Below are positions 56,051 through 64,000 of a DNA stretch of 64,000 bases, in pieces; positions within the stretch are counted from its first letter, which is position 1; the number at the start of each line of letters is the position of its first letter. Origin of the DNA: Bordetella genomosp. 1 (GTDB taxonomy: Bacteria > Pseudomonadota > Gammaproteobacteria > Burkholderiales > Burkholderiaceae_B); assembly GCF_002261335.1 (NCBI RefSeq), contig NZ_NEVL01000005.1, positions 1-64,000 of the forward strand. Direction: 5' to 3'. The notes beneath the pieces were generated by a model that was given only the letters and a program-made list of their open reading frames with translations, made no database searches and was not told the DNA's origin. A program made the translations under genes and the position numbers.

Positions 56051-57718
56051 ATGAGTGACACCGCTGCATTGGACCTGCCCGGCCACCGGCCGGGGTTCCT
56101 GAGTAAAGAACGCACCATCGCCGGGCCGGGATTCTCCCGCTGGCTGGTGCCACCGGCCGCCCTGGCCATCCACCTCTGCATCGGCATGGCCTATGGCTTC
56201 TCGGTGTTCTGGCTGCCCCTGTCCAAGGCGGTGGGCGGCGCCGCGCCGCTGGCCTGCCCGGCCGACATGAGCCTGATGGCGGAGCTCTTCACCACGCAAT
56301 GCGACTGGCGCATCTCGACGATGGGCTGGATGTACACGCTGTTCTTCGTGCTGCTGGGCTGTTCGGCCGCGCTGTGGGGCGGCTGGCTCGAACGCGCGGG
56401 TCCGCGCAAGGCCGGCGTGGTGTCGGCGCTGTGCTGGTGCGGCGGCCTGGTGATCTCCGCCATCGGCGTCTACCTACACCAGATGTGGATGCTGTGGCTG
56501 GGCTCCGGCGTGATCGGCGGCATCGGCCTGGGGCTGGGCTACATCTCGCCGGTCAGCACGCTGATCAAGTGGTTCCCCGACCGCCGCGGCATGGCGACCG
56601 GCATGGCCATCATGGGCTTCGGCGGCGGCGCCATGATCGGCGCGCCGCTGGCCGACCTGCTGATGCGCCACTTCGCCACGCCCACCTCTCCCGGCGTGTG
56701 GCAGACCTTCCTCACCATGGCCGCGATCTACTTCGTGTTCATGATGTCGGGCGCCATGGGGTACCGCGTGCCGCCCACCGGCTGGAAGCCCGAGGGCTGG
56801 AATCCGCCCGCCAGGCAGGGCAGCAACGCCATGATCACGCACGGCCACGTGCACGTGAAACGCGTCTGGGGCATCCCGCAGTTCTGGCTGGTGTGGTGGG
56901 CGCTGTGCCTGAACGTGACGGCCGGCATCGGCATTCTCGGCATGGCCTCGCCGCTGCTGCAGGAAGTGTTCGGCGGCCGGCTCATCAACCTGCCCGACCT
57001 CGGCTACGGTCAGCTCGACAAGGCGCAGCTCGCCAGCATCGCCGCCATCGGCGCGGGCTTCACCGGCCTGCTCAGCCTGTTCAACATCGGCGGCCGCTTC
57101 TTCTGGGCCAGCCTGTCCGACAAGCTCGGCCGCAAGCTGACCTACGCGACCTTCTTCGTGCTGGGCATCGTGCTGTACGCCAGCGTGCCCTGGACCGCCC
57201 ACGCGGGGGCCCTGGCGCTGTTCGTGATCGCCTTCTGCGTGATCCTGTCGATGTACGGCGGCGGCTTCGCCACCGTGCCGGCCTACCTGGCCGATCTGTT
57301 CGGCACGCAGATGGTGGGCGCGATCCACGGCCGCCTGCTCACGGCCTGGTCGGCCGCCGGCATCTTCGGCCCGGTGCTGGTGAACTACATCCGCGAATAC
57401 CAGCTCTCGATCAAGGTGCCGCGGGCGCAGGTCTACGACACGACCATGTACATCCTGGCCGGCATGCTGGTGCTGGGCTTCCTGTGCAACCTGGCGATCC
57501 GCCCGGTCAACAAGAAGTACTTCATGACCGACGAGGAGCTGGCGCACGAGAAGGCCCTGGCGCACGAACGCGCCGTGCGCGCCGAAGTGCACGGCGAGGG
57601 CCGCTCGACCTTCCGCACGCCCGCCGCGCTGGTGCTGTTCGCCTGGGCCTGCGTCGGCATCCCGCTGGCGTGGGGCATCTGGATCACGCTGCAGAAGGCC
57701 GTGCTGCTGTTCCATTGA
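56051..57718 (+). CDS. OFA-family (oxalate/formate) MFS transporter
   Basis: A 555-residue MFS protein of the oxalate:formate antiporter family with twelve helices. Marks: SVFWLPLSKA, WMYTLFFVLLGCSAALWGGWLE (family helix 2-3 region), GGIGLGLGYISPVSTLIKWF (the helix 5 signature), FPDRRGMATGMAIMGFGGGA, and RFFWASLSDKLGRK in loop 8-9. About 120 residues longer than the usual OxlT because of an extended C-terminus with an additional helix (LVLFAWACVGIPLAWGIWI). Ribosome site GAGGAGACGTC before ATG. Placed after fdsGBACD, so formate (or oxalate/formate exchange) is the likely substrate, by inference. Confidence 0.9.
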   Translation: MSDTAALDLPGHRPGFLSKERTIAGPGFSRWLVPPAALAIHLCIGMAYGFSVFWLPLSKAVGGAAPLACPADMSLMAELFTTQCDWRISTMGWMYTLFFVLLGCSAALWGGWLERAGPRKAGVVSALCWCGGLVISAIGVYLHQMWMLWLGSGVIGGIGLGLGYISPVSTLIKWFPDRRGMATGMAIMGFGGGAMIGAPLADLLMRHFATPTSPGVWQTFLTMAAIYFVFMMSGAMGYRVPPTGWKPEGWNPPARQGSNAMITHGHVHVKRVWGIPQFWLVWWALCLNVTAGIGILGMASPLLQEVFGGRLINLPDLGYGQLDKAQLASIAAIGAGFTGLLSLFNIGGRFFWASLSDKLGRKLTYATFFVLGIVLYASVPWTAHAGALALFVIAFCVILSMYGGGFATVPAYLADLFGTQMVGAIHGRLLTAWSAAGIFGPVLVNYIREYQLSIKVPRAQVYDTTMYILAGMLVLGFLCNLAIRPVNKKYFMTDEELAHEKALAHERAVRAEVHGEGRSTFRTPAALVLFAWACVGIPLAWGIWITLQKAVLLFH

Positions 57719-57876
57719 GCCACGGCGGCGCGCGCCCCCGCACGGGGTGCGCGCCTGACTCGCCGCCACGCTGGCGGCGGGCGAAACTGCTACATTGCGG
57801 GGCTGTACCGCCGGAATTCCGCCATGCCCCGCCTGCTCGCCCCGCCCCTGCCCGCCGCCCCTTCCCGGAGCGCCCG

Positions 57877-58998
57877 ATGAGTGCCGCACTCGCCTCCTGG
57901 ACCGAAGACGGCGTCGAGCGCCAGGCGCGCTGGCAGTCGGAGAGCGCGGCCCCGGTGCCGCGCCGCATCGTGCCGGCCGACGACACCCTGACCGCCGACC
58001 AGGCCTTCCGCCTGGCCAGCGAGGGCACCGGCATCCTGTGGCGCGCCGACTTCCAGAATGCCCGCCAGCTGCTGCAGGCCATGGCCCGGCGCTTCGACAA
58101 GCGCCGCGTCAAGCCCGCCGACAGCCTGCTCGACGCCTTCAATCAACACCGCATGCGCCAGGCGCAGCGCGCCCGCACGCTGGGCCTGCTGCTGATCGAG
58201 GTGCAGGCGGGCGACGTGATCGGACTGCGCCGCGCGCCGGACGTGGCCGAGGCCTGCGCGCAGGCGCACGGCACGGCCGAAGCGCCCTACCTGATTTCGC
58301 TGCGCGAGCTGCAGGGCCTGATCGGCGCCTACGAATGGCGCCGCAAGGGCGTGCCGATCGCGGCGCTGGGCGGCGCCCACATCCATCCGCATTACGGCGT
58401 GTTCTCGCCCGTGCGCGGCGAATACGTGGACCTGGTGGCGCGCGCGCCGCTGCCCGAGGGCGCGCAGACGGCGCTGGACCTCGGCACCGGCACCGGCGTG
58501 CTGGCGGCGCTGCTGGCGCGCCGCGGCCTGCGCGTGCTGGCCGTCGACCAGGATCCGCGCGCGCTCGCCTGCGCGGCCGACAACATCGCGCGCCTGAAGG
58601 TGGGCCGGCAGGTGGAACTGCGCCAGCAGGATCTCTACCCCGACGCGCGCTTCGATCTGGTGGTGTGCAATCCGCCCTGGCTGCCGGCGCGGCCGAGCTC
58701 GCCGGTGGAGCATGCCGTCTACGACCCGGACAGCCGCATGCTGCGCGGCTTCCTCGACGGCCTGGCCGCGCACCTCACCGAACGCGGCGAGGGCTGGCTC
58801 ATCATGTCGGACTTCGCCGAGCGCCTCGGTCTGCGCGCGCCCGACGCGATCGGCGGCTGGATCGCGGCGGCCGGGCTGCGACTCATCGAACGCCACGACA
58901 CCCGGCCCACGCACAAGCGCGCAGCCGACGCCAGCGACCCGCTGCATGCGGCCCGCGCCGGCGAGATCACCTCGCTCTGGCGCCTGGGCCGGGCGTGA
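57877..58998 (+). CDS. Class I SAM-dependent methyltransferase
   Basis: A 373-residue methyltransferase. An N-terminal domain of about 190 residues, helical and basic, precedes the Rossmann fold: motif I LDLGTGTGVLAALLARRG, motif II VLAVDQDPRALACAADN, and the catalytic NPPW in DLVVCNPPWLPARP. The NPPW/NPPY motif is typical of methyltransferases acting on amide or ring nitrogens (PrmC/HemK, RsmC and RlmG types), so a protein, rRNA or tRNA substrate is likely; which one cannot be told. TACATT at 57791 could be a promoter -10. Convergent with the alcohol dehydrogenase. Confidence 0.85.
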   Translation: MSAALASWTEDGVERQARWQSESAAPVPRRIVPADDTLTADQAFRLASEGTGILWRADFQNARQLLQAMARRFDKRRVKPADSLLDAFNQHRMRQAQRARTLGLLLIEVQAGDVIGLRRAPDVAEACAQAHGTAEAPYLISLRELQGLIGAYEWRRKGVPIAALGGAHIHPHYGVFSPVRGEYVDLVARAPLPEGAQTALDLGTGTGVLAALLARRGLRVLAVDQDPRALACAADNIARLKVGRQVELRQQDLYPDARFDLVVCNPPWLPARPSSPVEHAVYDPDSRMLRGFLDGLAAHLTERGEGWLIMSDFAERLGLRAPDAIGGWIAAAGLRLIERHDTRPTHKRAADASDPLHAARAGEITSLWRLGRA

Positions 58999-59020
58999 CG
59001 CGTGCGCGGCGGCGTGCCGT

Positions 59021-60067
59021 TCAGGCCAGCGTCGCGGTGTCGATCACGAAGCGGTATTTCACGTCGCCCTTGAGCATGCGCTCATAGGCCTCGTTGATCT
59101 CGCCCGCGCGGATCATCTCGATGTCGGCCACGATGCCGCGCTCGGCGCAGAAGTCCAGCATCTCCTGGGTTTCGGGAATGCCGCCGATCATGGAGCCGGC
59201 CAGGCTGCGGCGCTTGGTGATCAGGTTGAACACCTGCGGCGACGGGTGCGGCGTGGCCGGCGCCCCCACCAGCGCCATGGTGCCGTCGCGCTTGAGCAGC
59301 GCGAAGAACACGTCCAGGTCGTGCGGCGCGGCTACGGTGTTGAGGATGAAATCGAAGCTCTTGGTGTGCGCCGCCATCTCGGCCTCGTTGCGCGACACCA
59401 CCACGTCGTCGGCACCCAGCGCCAGCGCCGCCTCGCGCTTGGACTCGGAGGTGGTGAAGGCGACCACGTGCGCGCCCATGGCGTGCGCCAGCTTGATGCC
59501 CATGTGACCGAGGCCGCCGATGCCGACCACGCCGATCTTGTGGCCCGGGCCGGCGTTCCAGTGACGCAGCGGCGAATAGGTGGTGATGCCCGCGCACAGC
59601 AGCGGCGCCACGGCCGCGAGCTGGTCTTCGGGATGACGGATGGGCAGCACATAGCGCTCGTGCACCACGATCTGCTGCGCGTAGCCGCCCAGCGTGTGGC
59701 CGGGCGCATCGGCGGTCGGCGAATTGTAGGTGCCGATCATGTTGTCGCAGTAGTTCTCCAGCCCCTCCTCGCAGTCGGCGCACTGCTTGCAGCTGTCGAC
59801 GATGCAGCCGATGCCGACCAGGTCGCCCTGCTTGAAACCGGAGACGTGAGCGCCGACCGCCGACACGCGGCCGACGATCTCGTGGCCCGGCACGCAGGGA
59901 TAGCGCGTGCCGGCCCATTCCGCGCGCACCTGGTGCAGGTCGGAGTGGCAGACGCCACAGTAGGCAATGTCGATGCGCACGTCGTGCGGCCCCGGCGCAC
60001 GGCGTTCGATGTCGAGGGATTCGAGGGGAAGATGCGCGGCTTGCGCGCCGTAGGCTTTGATGGTCAT
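59021..60067 (-). CDS. Zinc-dependent NAD(P) alcohol dehydrogenase, YahK/cinnamyl-alcohol type
   Basis: A 348-residue medium-chain dehydrogenase reducing aldehydes. Catalytic zinc: C in YCGVCHSDLHQVR and H-E in VPGHEIVGRV; structural zinc four-cysteine cluster CKQCADCEEGLENYC; cofactor region GIGGLGHMGIKLAHAMGA, with TTSESK after it (Ser rather than Asp favours NADPH). Substrate range of YahK-like enzymes is broad (aliphatic and aromatic aldehydes). SD GGAGTTCATCC lies before ATG. Same strand as the frameshifted MFS gene, 39 bases downstream of its stop. Confidence 0.94.
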   Translation of the reverse strand: MTIKAYGAQAAHLPLESLDIERRAPGPHDVRIDIAYCGVCHSDLHQVRAEWAGTRYPCVPGHEIVGRVSAVGAHVSGFKQGDLVGIGCIVDSCKQCADCEEGLENYCDNMIGTYNSPTADAPGHTLGGYAQQIVVHERYVLPIRHPEDQLAAVAPLLCAGITTYSPLRHWNAGPGHKIGVVGIGGLGHMGIKLAHAMGAHVVAFTTSESKREAALALGADDVVVSRNEAEMAAHTKSFDFILNTVAAPHDLDVFFALLKRDGTMALVGAPATPHPSPQVFNLITKRRSLAGSMIGGIPETQEMLDFCAERGIVADIEMIRAGEINEAYERMLKGDVKYRFVIDTATLA

Positions 60068-60106
60068 GGATGAACTCCGGACGAGAATGAGGCGGGACCT
60101 CGGCCT

Positions 60107-61317
60107 TCAGGGCCGGGCCGCCGCGTGAAGGCGCGCGGCACGCCAGGCGAGGCAGGCCGCTGCCAGCAATACGAAAGCGCTGGTGAGGAAGGTGCTGCGA
60201 TGGCCGCCCTGGTCGTACAGCAGGCCGCCGGCCGTCGACCCGGCCGCGATCGACAGCTGGATCACGGCCACCATCAGGCCGCCGCCGGCCTCGGCGTCGT
60301 GCGGCAGGGCCTGCGCCAGCCAGCTCCACCAGCCCACCGGCGCGGCGGTGGCGAGCAGGCCCCACAGTCCCAACCATACGCCTGCCGCGGCGACCGACGC
60401 CCCCGGGCTGGCGAGGGCCAGGGCGATGCCCGCCATCAGCAGCGGGATCACGACCAGCGGGGCGTACAGGCTGCGGCGGATCACGCCGCCGATCAGCGCG
60501 GTGCCGAACAGGCCCGCCACGCCGATGGTCAGCAGGATCAGCGACAGGGCCGCGGCGCCCGCGCCAACGGCGTTGGCGAGGAACGGCTGCACGTAGGTGA
60601 ACAGCGCGAACTGGCCCATGAAGAACAGGCCGCTGGCCGCCACGCCCACCACCACGCGGCGCTGCCGCAACAGGCCGAGCGGACCCGCTCGCCGCGGGGC
60701 CGCCGCCGCAGCAGCGGGAGGCATGGCGGGCAGGCTGCGCCATTGCCACGCCAGCGCGAGCAGCGCCACCGGCACGAGGCAGAGAAAGGCGCCCCGCCAG
60801 CCGACCAGCGTGCCCAGATAGCTGCCCAGCGGCGGGCCACCACGGTGGCCAGGGCGTTGCCGCCGTTGAAGATCGCCAGCGCGCGCGGCACCGAGCGGGC
60901 CGGCACCAGGCGCATCGCGGTGGCGGCCGACAGGGACCAGAAGCCGCCGATGACCACGCCGATGAGCGCGCGCCCGACGAGATAGGTGGCGTAGTCGGGC
61001 GACCACGCCACCAGCGCGCCGGACAGCGCCATCAGCGCCGTCAGCGCGAGCAGCAGCGTCTTGCGATCCATGCCGCCGGCGAGCCGCGCGATGCAAAGGC
61101 TGGTGAGCACGGCGAAGGCGCCGGAGATGGCGATGCCCTGTCCGGCCAGCCCCTCGCTCACCGCGAGCGCGGCGGCAATCGGCGACAACAGGCTGACCGG
61201 CAGGAACTCCGAGGCGATCAGCGCAAAGACGCACAGCGTCATGGCGTAGATGCCGCCCCAGTGGGCCGCCTGCGCGGGTTGCGCAGGCGCCGGCGACGCG
61301 AGCACGACCGCGCTCAT
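60107..61317 (-). pseudogene. MFS transporter (drug/arabinose efflux type) broken by a one-base frameshift
   Basis: Two adjacent frames together make one twelve-helix MFS protein of about 400 residues. The first frame (from ATG at 61317) gives MSAVVLASPAPAQPAQAA, FLPVSLLSPIAAALAVSEGL, RALIGVVIGGFWSLSAATAM and ends meaningfully at IFNGGNALATVVA; the second frame resumes with PPLGSYLGTLVGWRGAFLC and runs through the remaining helices to the stop at 60107. The switch lies within about 60834-60846, in CCACCACGG-rich sequence, and needs one extra base to restore. It may be a true inactivation or an assembly error. The LysR gene is divergent. Confidence 0.85.
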
Positions 61318-61453
61318 GCGGGCGATACCGCGGCGAGCGCCGCAGCGGGGTGGAGTGACTTCAGGGGGGCTTGCATGCGGGATCCTCGAGCGGGCGCGAC
61401 AACGACGGAAAGGATTCTGCGCGCTCGTGATCCGGTAGACTAGATAATGAATC

Positions 61454-61470
61454 CTAAATAGGTTTATTAG
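61454..61470. promoter_or_regulatory. Possible LysR-type binding box
   Basis: CTAAATAGGTTTATTAG, an imperfect AT-rich dyad of the T-N11-A kind, 31 bases before the lysR start, in an unusually AT-rich stretch (61436-61490). Confidence 0.4.
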
Positions 61471-61500
61471 TAAATCTAATCAATCTTCACGTACCCGAAA

Positions 61501-62391
61501 ATGGCCCGCCGCAATCTCAATGACCTGCTCGCCTTCGTGACGGTGGCGCGCGAGGGCAGCTTCACCAAGGCCGCAGGCACGCTGGGCGTCACCCAGTCGG
61601 CGTTGAGCCAGGCCATCCGCGGCCTGGAGGAACGGCTGCAGATCCGGCTGCTCACGCGCACCACGCGCAGCGTGGCGCCCACGGCCGCCGGCGAGCGCCT
61701 GATGCAGGCGATCGGGCATCGCTTCGACGAGATCGAGGCCGAGCTCGACGCGCTCACCGAACTGCGCGACAAGCCCGCCGGCACGGTGCGCATCACCTGC
61801 GGCGATCACGTGCTCGCCGCCATTCTGCTGCCGCGCCTCACGCCGCTGCTGCGCGACTATCCGGAGATCAATGTCGAGTTCGACGTGTACTACGGCTTTC
61901 GCGACATCGTGGCCGAACGCTACGACGCCGGCGTGCGCCTGGGCGGCACCATCGACCGGGACATGATCGCGATTCCGCTGGGGCCCGCGCTGCGCATGGC
62001 GGTGGTGGGTTCGCCCGCCTACTTCGCCGACCATCCGCCGCCGCGCACGCCCGACGACCTGACCGCGCACCAGTGCATCAACCAGCGCATGCCGACCTCG
62101 GGCGACGTCTATGTGTGGGATTTCGAGCGCCGCGGCAAACGCGTCAACGTGCGGGTCGACGGCCAGCTGATCTTCAACACCACGCCGCCGCAGGTCGATG
62201 CCGCGCTCGCCGGCCTCGGCCTGACGCTGCTGCCCGAAGACGAGGTGCAGGCCCACATCGACAGCGGCCGGCTGGTGCGCGTGCTCGACGACTGGTGCCC
62301 GGCCTTCTCCGGCTACCAGCTCTATTACCCGAGCCGGCGCCAGCCCTCGCCCGCGTTCGCGCTGGTCATCAAGGCCCTGCGCTACCCCTGA
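61501..62391 (+). CDS. LysR family transcriptional regulator
   Basis: A 296-residue LTTR. The N-terminal helix-turn-helix (residues 3-62: LNDLLAFVTVAREGSFTKAA, then LGVTQSALSQAIRGLEERLQ) is followed by RLLTRTTRSVAPTAAGERL and a substrate-binding domain of the CrgA/DmlR subgroup, for instance RLGGTIDRDMIAIPLGP and INQRMPTSGDVYVW. It is divergent from the frameshifted MFS gene and likely controls it. Ligand unknown. Start ATG at 61501 matches the family. Confidence 0.94.
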   Translation: MARRNLNDLLAFVTVAREGSFTKAAGTLGVTQSALSQAIRGLEERLQIRLLTRTTRSVAPTAAGERLMQAIGHRFDEIEAELDALTELRDKPAGTVRITCGDHVLAAILLPRLTPLLRDYPEINVEFDVYYGFRDIVAERYDAGVRLGGTIDRDMIAIPLGPALRMAVVGSPAYFADHPPPRTPDDLTAHQCINQRMPTSGDVYVWDFERRGKRVNVRVDGQLIFNTTPPQVDAALAGLGLTLLPEDEVQAHIDSGRLVRVLDDWCPAFSGYQLYYPSRRQPSPAFALVIKALRYP

Positions 62392-62395
62392 AGCC

Positions 62396-62923
62396 TCAGA
62401 AGCCCAGGCCGATCACGCCCGCCAGCGCGCCCGCGCCCAGCAGCCACAGCGGATGCACGCGCGTGACGGTGGCCACGAGCGCGACCGCGCCCGCGATCAG
62501 GCCGGTGGCCCAGGTGTGGGCCGAGGCCATGCTGATGAGCGCGCCGCTGGCGGCCATGAGGCCGACCGTGACCGGGAAGATGCCGGCCTGCACCACGGCG
62601 CGCCAGGGCTTGTCCTTGAAGCGTTCCCACAGGCCCAGGCCGGTGATCGTGACCAGCGACGAGGGGCCGAACTTCGCGATCGAGCTCACCAGCATCCCGC
62701 CCCAGCCGGCCACGTGCCAGCCCACCAGCGGCACCACCATCATGTTGGGGCCGGGCGCGGCCTGGCCCAGCGCGAACAGCGCGGAGAACTCGGCCGCCGT
62801 CATCCAGCGATGCACCTCCACCACCTGGCGCTGCATCTCCGGCAGGATGGTGTTGCCGCCGCCGAACGCCAGCAGCGAAAGCTGGGTGAAGATCAGCGCC
62901 AGCGCGATCAGGGTGCCCATCAT
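62396..62923 (-). CDS. chrA: Short-chain chromate transporter, second half-size subunit
   Basis: A 175-residue membrane protein of the CHR family, half the size of classic ChrA. Marks are LAFGGGNTILPEMQRQVVEV (family GGG-x-P motif) and FALGQAAPGPNMMVVPLVGW, followed by three further helices. Its ATG overlaps the stop of the first subunit gene (ATGA at 62920-62923), so the two are made as a pair that acts as one full-length transporter, as in other two-gene (short-chain) ChrA systems. Actual chromate export is inferred from family. Confidence 0.88.
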   Translation of the reverse strand: MMGTLIALALIFTQLSLLAFGGGNTILPEMQRQVVEVHRWMTAAEFSALFALGQAAPGPNMMVVPLVGWHVAGWGGMLVSSIAKFGPSSLVTITGLGLWERFKDKPWRAVVQAGIFPVTVGLMAASGALISMASAHTWATGLIAGAVALVATVTRVHPLWLLGAGALAGVIGLGF

Positions 62924-63489
62924 CGACGCAGCCTCCAGGTGATGAAGATCGACAGCGGCGTGAGCACCGCCATGGTGGGCAGCAGCGGCAGGCGCAGCAG
63001 CGCGATCGCGGCGAAACAGGCGGCGGCGACCGCCATGCCCCATGGATTGCCGCGCAGCGGCCGCGCGATGCGTATCGCCATCGACACCAGCAGGCCCGCG
63101 GCGGCCGCGGCCAGGCCGGCGAACAGATGCTGCACGCGCGGGTCGCCCTGGCAGGTCTGGTAGACCGAGCCCAGGCTGATCACGATCAGGGTGGGCGCCA
63201 GGATCAGGCCCAGCAAGGCGCTGTAGGCGCCGCGCGGGCCGCGGAACTTCATGCCCACCGCCACCGAGAGGTTGATGATGTTGCCGCCCGGCAGGAACTG
63301 GCACAGGCCGAGCAGATCGACGAACTCGTCGTCGGCCAGCCAGCGGCGATGCTCGACCAGCATGCGGCGCGCCAGCGGCAGCGCGCCGCCGAAGGCGGTG
63401 ACGCCGAGCCAGAAGAACCCCATGAAGAGCTGGCCGCAGGTCGGGATGACGCGGGCGGGCGCGGTGGCGGTGGAAGCAGGTGCGGGCAT
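62920..63489 (-). CDS. chrA: Short-chain chromate transporter, first half-size subunit
   Basis: A 189-residue membrane protein with the CHR motif FWLGVTAFGGALPLARRMLV near the N-terminus and LCQFLPGGNIINLSVAVG after the second helix, and four to five helices. Forms a short-chain ChrA pair with the next gene. ATG at 63489 (MPAPASTATAPARV) is preferred for a usual length; the frame is open to a start at 63681 with a long unsupported extension. Such pairs often respond to sulfate or chromate stress, but no regulator gene is adjacent. Confidence 0.87.
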   Translation of the reverse strand: MPAPASTATAPARVIPTCGQLFMGFFWLGVTAFGGALPLARRMLVEHRRWLADDEFVDLLGLCQFLPGGNIINLSVAVGMKFRGPRGAYSALLGLILAPTLIVISLGSVYQTCQGDPRVQHLFAGLAAAAAGLLVSMAIRIARPLRGNPWGMAVAAACFAAIALLRLPLLPTMAVLTPLSIFITWRLRR

Positions 63490-63701
63490 GGCCGATGCGA
63501 ACACGGGCCGGGCGCGGCCCACGGGGTTGGAGAGCGTGGCGGCAAGGCTACTCCCGGCGCCACGGCGTGGCAATCGCGTTGCGTGGGGCGCAGCGCTTGC
63601 GGGCGCACAAAACACGGCCGCGCCGAATGCTTTAACCTGCTTGTCAGCAATGCCGCCTGGCAACGGCGTCGCCGCCCCCACTGCAACCAGAGGAGAGTCC
63701 C

Positions 63702-64000
63702 ATGAAAGACGTCGTGATCCCGGTCGATGGTTCGGAGCATGCCCTGAACGCCCTGCGCGTGGTGCTGGACCGCAATCTGTATCCGGTCCAGACCACCGTG
63801 CACCTGGTCACCATCCTGCCCACGCTGTTGCGCCAGGGCCTGCACCTGGGCCTGACCCAGGAAGACATCGATGCCTACCAGCGCGAGGAAAGCGAGTTCG
63901 CGCTCAAGGAGGCCATCGCGCTGCTCAAGCGCGCCGGCCAGCCCTACGACACGCACCAGGAGATCGGGCCGGTGGCCGAGAGCATCGTGCGCCGCGCCGA
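63702..64000 (+). CDS. Universal stress protein, N-terminal part (cut by window edge)
   Basis: About 100 residues of a UspA-fold protein are visible, from ATG at 63702 (AGAGGAGAGTCCC ribosome site). MKDVVIPVDGSEHALNALRV is the first beta-strand and ATP-loop region of USP domains; the sequence continues VHLVTILPTLL, then EDIDAYQREESEFALKEAI, and ends in a segment EIGPVAESIVRRA that normally precedes the nucleotide-binding G-x2-G motif. The remainder lies beyond position 64000. Role in stress survival inferred from family. Divergent from the ChrA pair. Confidence 0.93.
   Translation, partial: MKDVVIPVDGSEHALNALRVVLDRNLYPVQTTVHLVTILPTLLRQGLHLGLTQEDIDAYQREESEFALKEAIALLKRAGQPYDTHQEIGPVAESIVRRA

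Overview
The window is high-GC (roughly 70%), densely coded bacterial chromosome. Gene content points to a betaproteobacterium of the order Burkholderiales, most likely a Bordetella/Achromobacter/Pigmentiphaga-like Alcaligenaceae. The pointers are tandem DUF4148 proteins (a family largely confined to Burkholderiales), a soluble fdsGBACD-type formate dehydrogenase operon, and TACAAT-type promoters. Genus is inference only. There is no rRNA, prophage, insertion sequence or CRISPR array.

Layout. 1-9063: housekeeping and envelope genes: malic enzyme (cut by the left edge), a glycolate-oxidase-like FAD protein, a class I aminotransferase, an SLT lytic transglycosylase, ubiD and a DUF883/YqjE/YqjK membrane-stress operon. 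9064-27023: core metabolism, RNA modification and secretion: cysG, upp, dacB, queA-tgt, yajC-secD-secF, a PAP2 phosphatase, the overlapping run miaB-phoH-ybeY-(gap)-corC-lnt, and a Sel1-repeat protein. 27159-30536: an aldo/keto reductase, then a tRNA cassette Ala(GGC)-Glu(TTC)-Asp(GTC), a gph-like phosphatase, and a mirror-image second copy of the same cassette on the other strand. 30861-33031: a TetR regulator and four tandem 104-residue DUF4148 exported proteins. They share a 14-bp dyad operator (TAYCTAYnnGTAGA) found four times, so TetR and the array look like one regulon. 33040-34150: gene-free, with an eight-copy REP-like cluster. 34152-43537: bioB, two transporters, a peroxiredoxin, a dienelactone-hydrolase-family protein and a very large DUF748/AsmA-like protein.

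43666-57718 is a functional supercluster. moaC-moaD-moaE-moaB-moeA on the + strand and mobA-moaA on the - strand cover most of molybdenum-cofactor synthesis. Next come a ModE/LysR-like regulator (fdsR-like) and, divergently, fdsG-fdsB-fdsA-fdhD(fdsC)-fdsD for NAD-linked formate dehydrogenase, then an OFA-family (oxalate/formate) MFS transporter. Cofactor synthesis, cofactor insertion, enzyme, regulator and probable substrate transporter are together. The divergent promoter region carries two inverted repeats ATATG-N10-CATAT that look like the regulator's operators.

57877-64000: a class I methyltransferase, a YahK-type alcohol dehydrogenase, a frameshifted MFS gene with a divergent LysR regulator, a two-gene short-chain ChrA chromate transporter and a universal stress protein cut by the right edge. 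The most distinctive non-standard signals are the TetR/DUF4148 operator set, the inverted tRNA cassettes around gph, the 12.6-bp periodic repeat before queA, the REP-like cluster and the paired fds operators.
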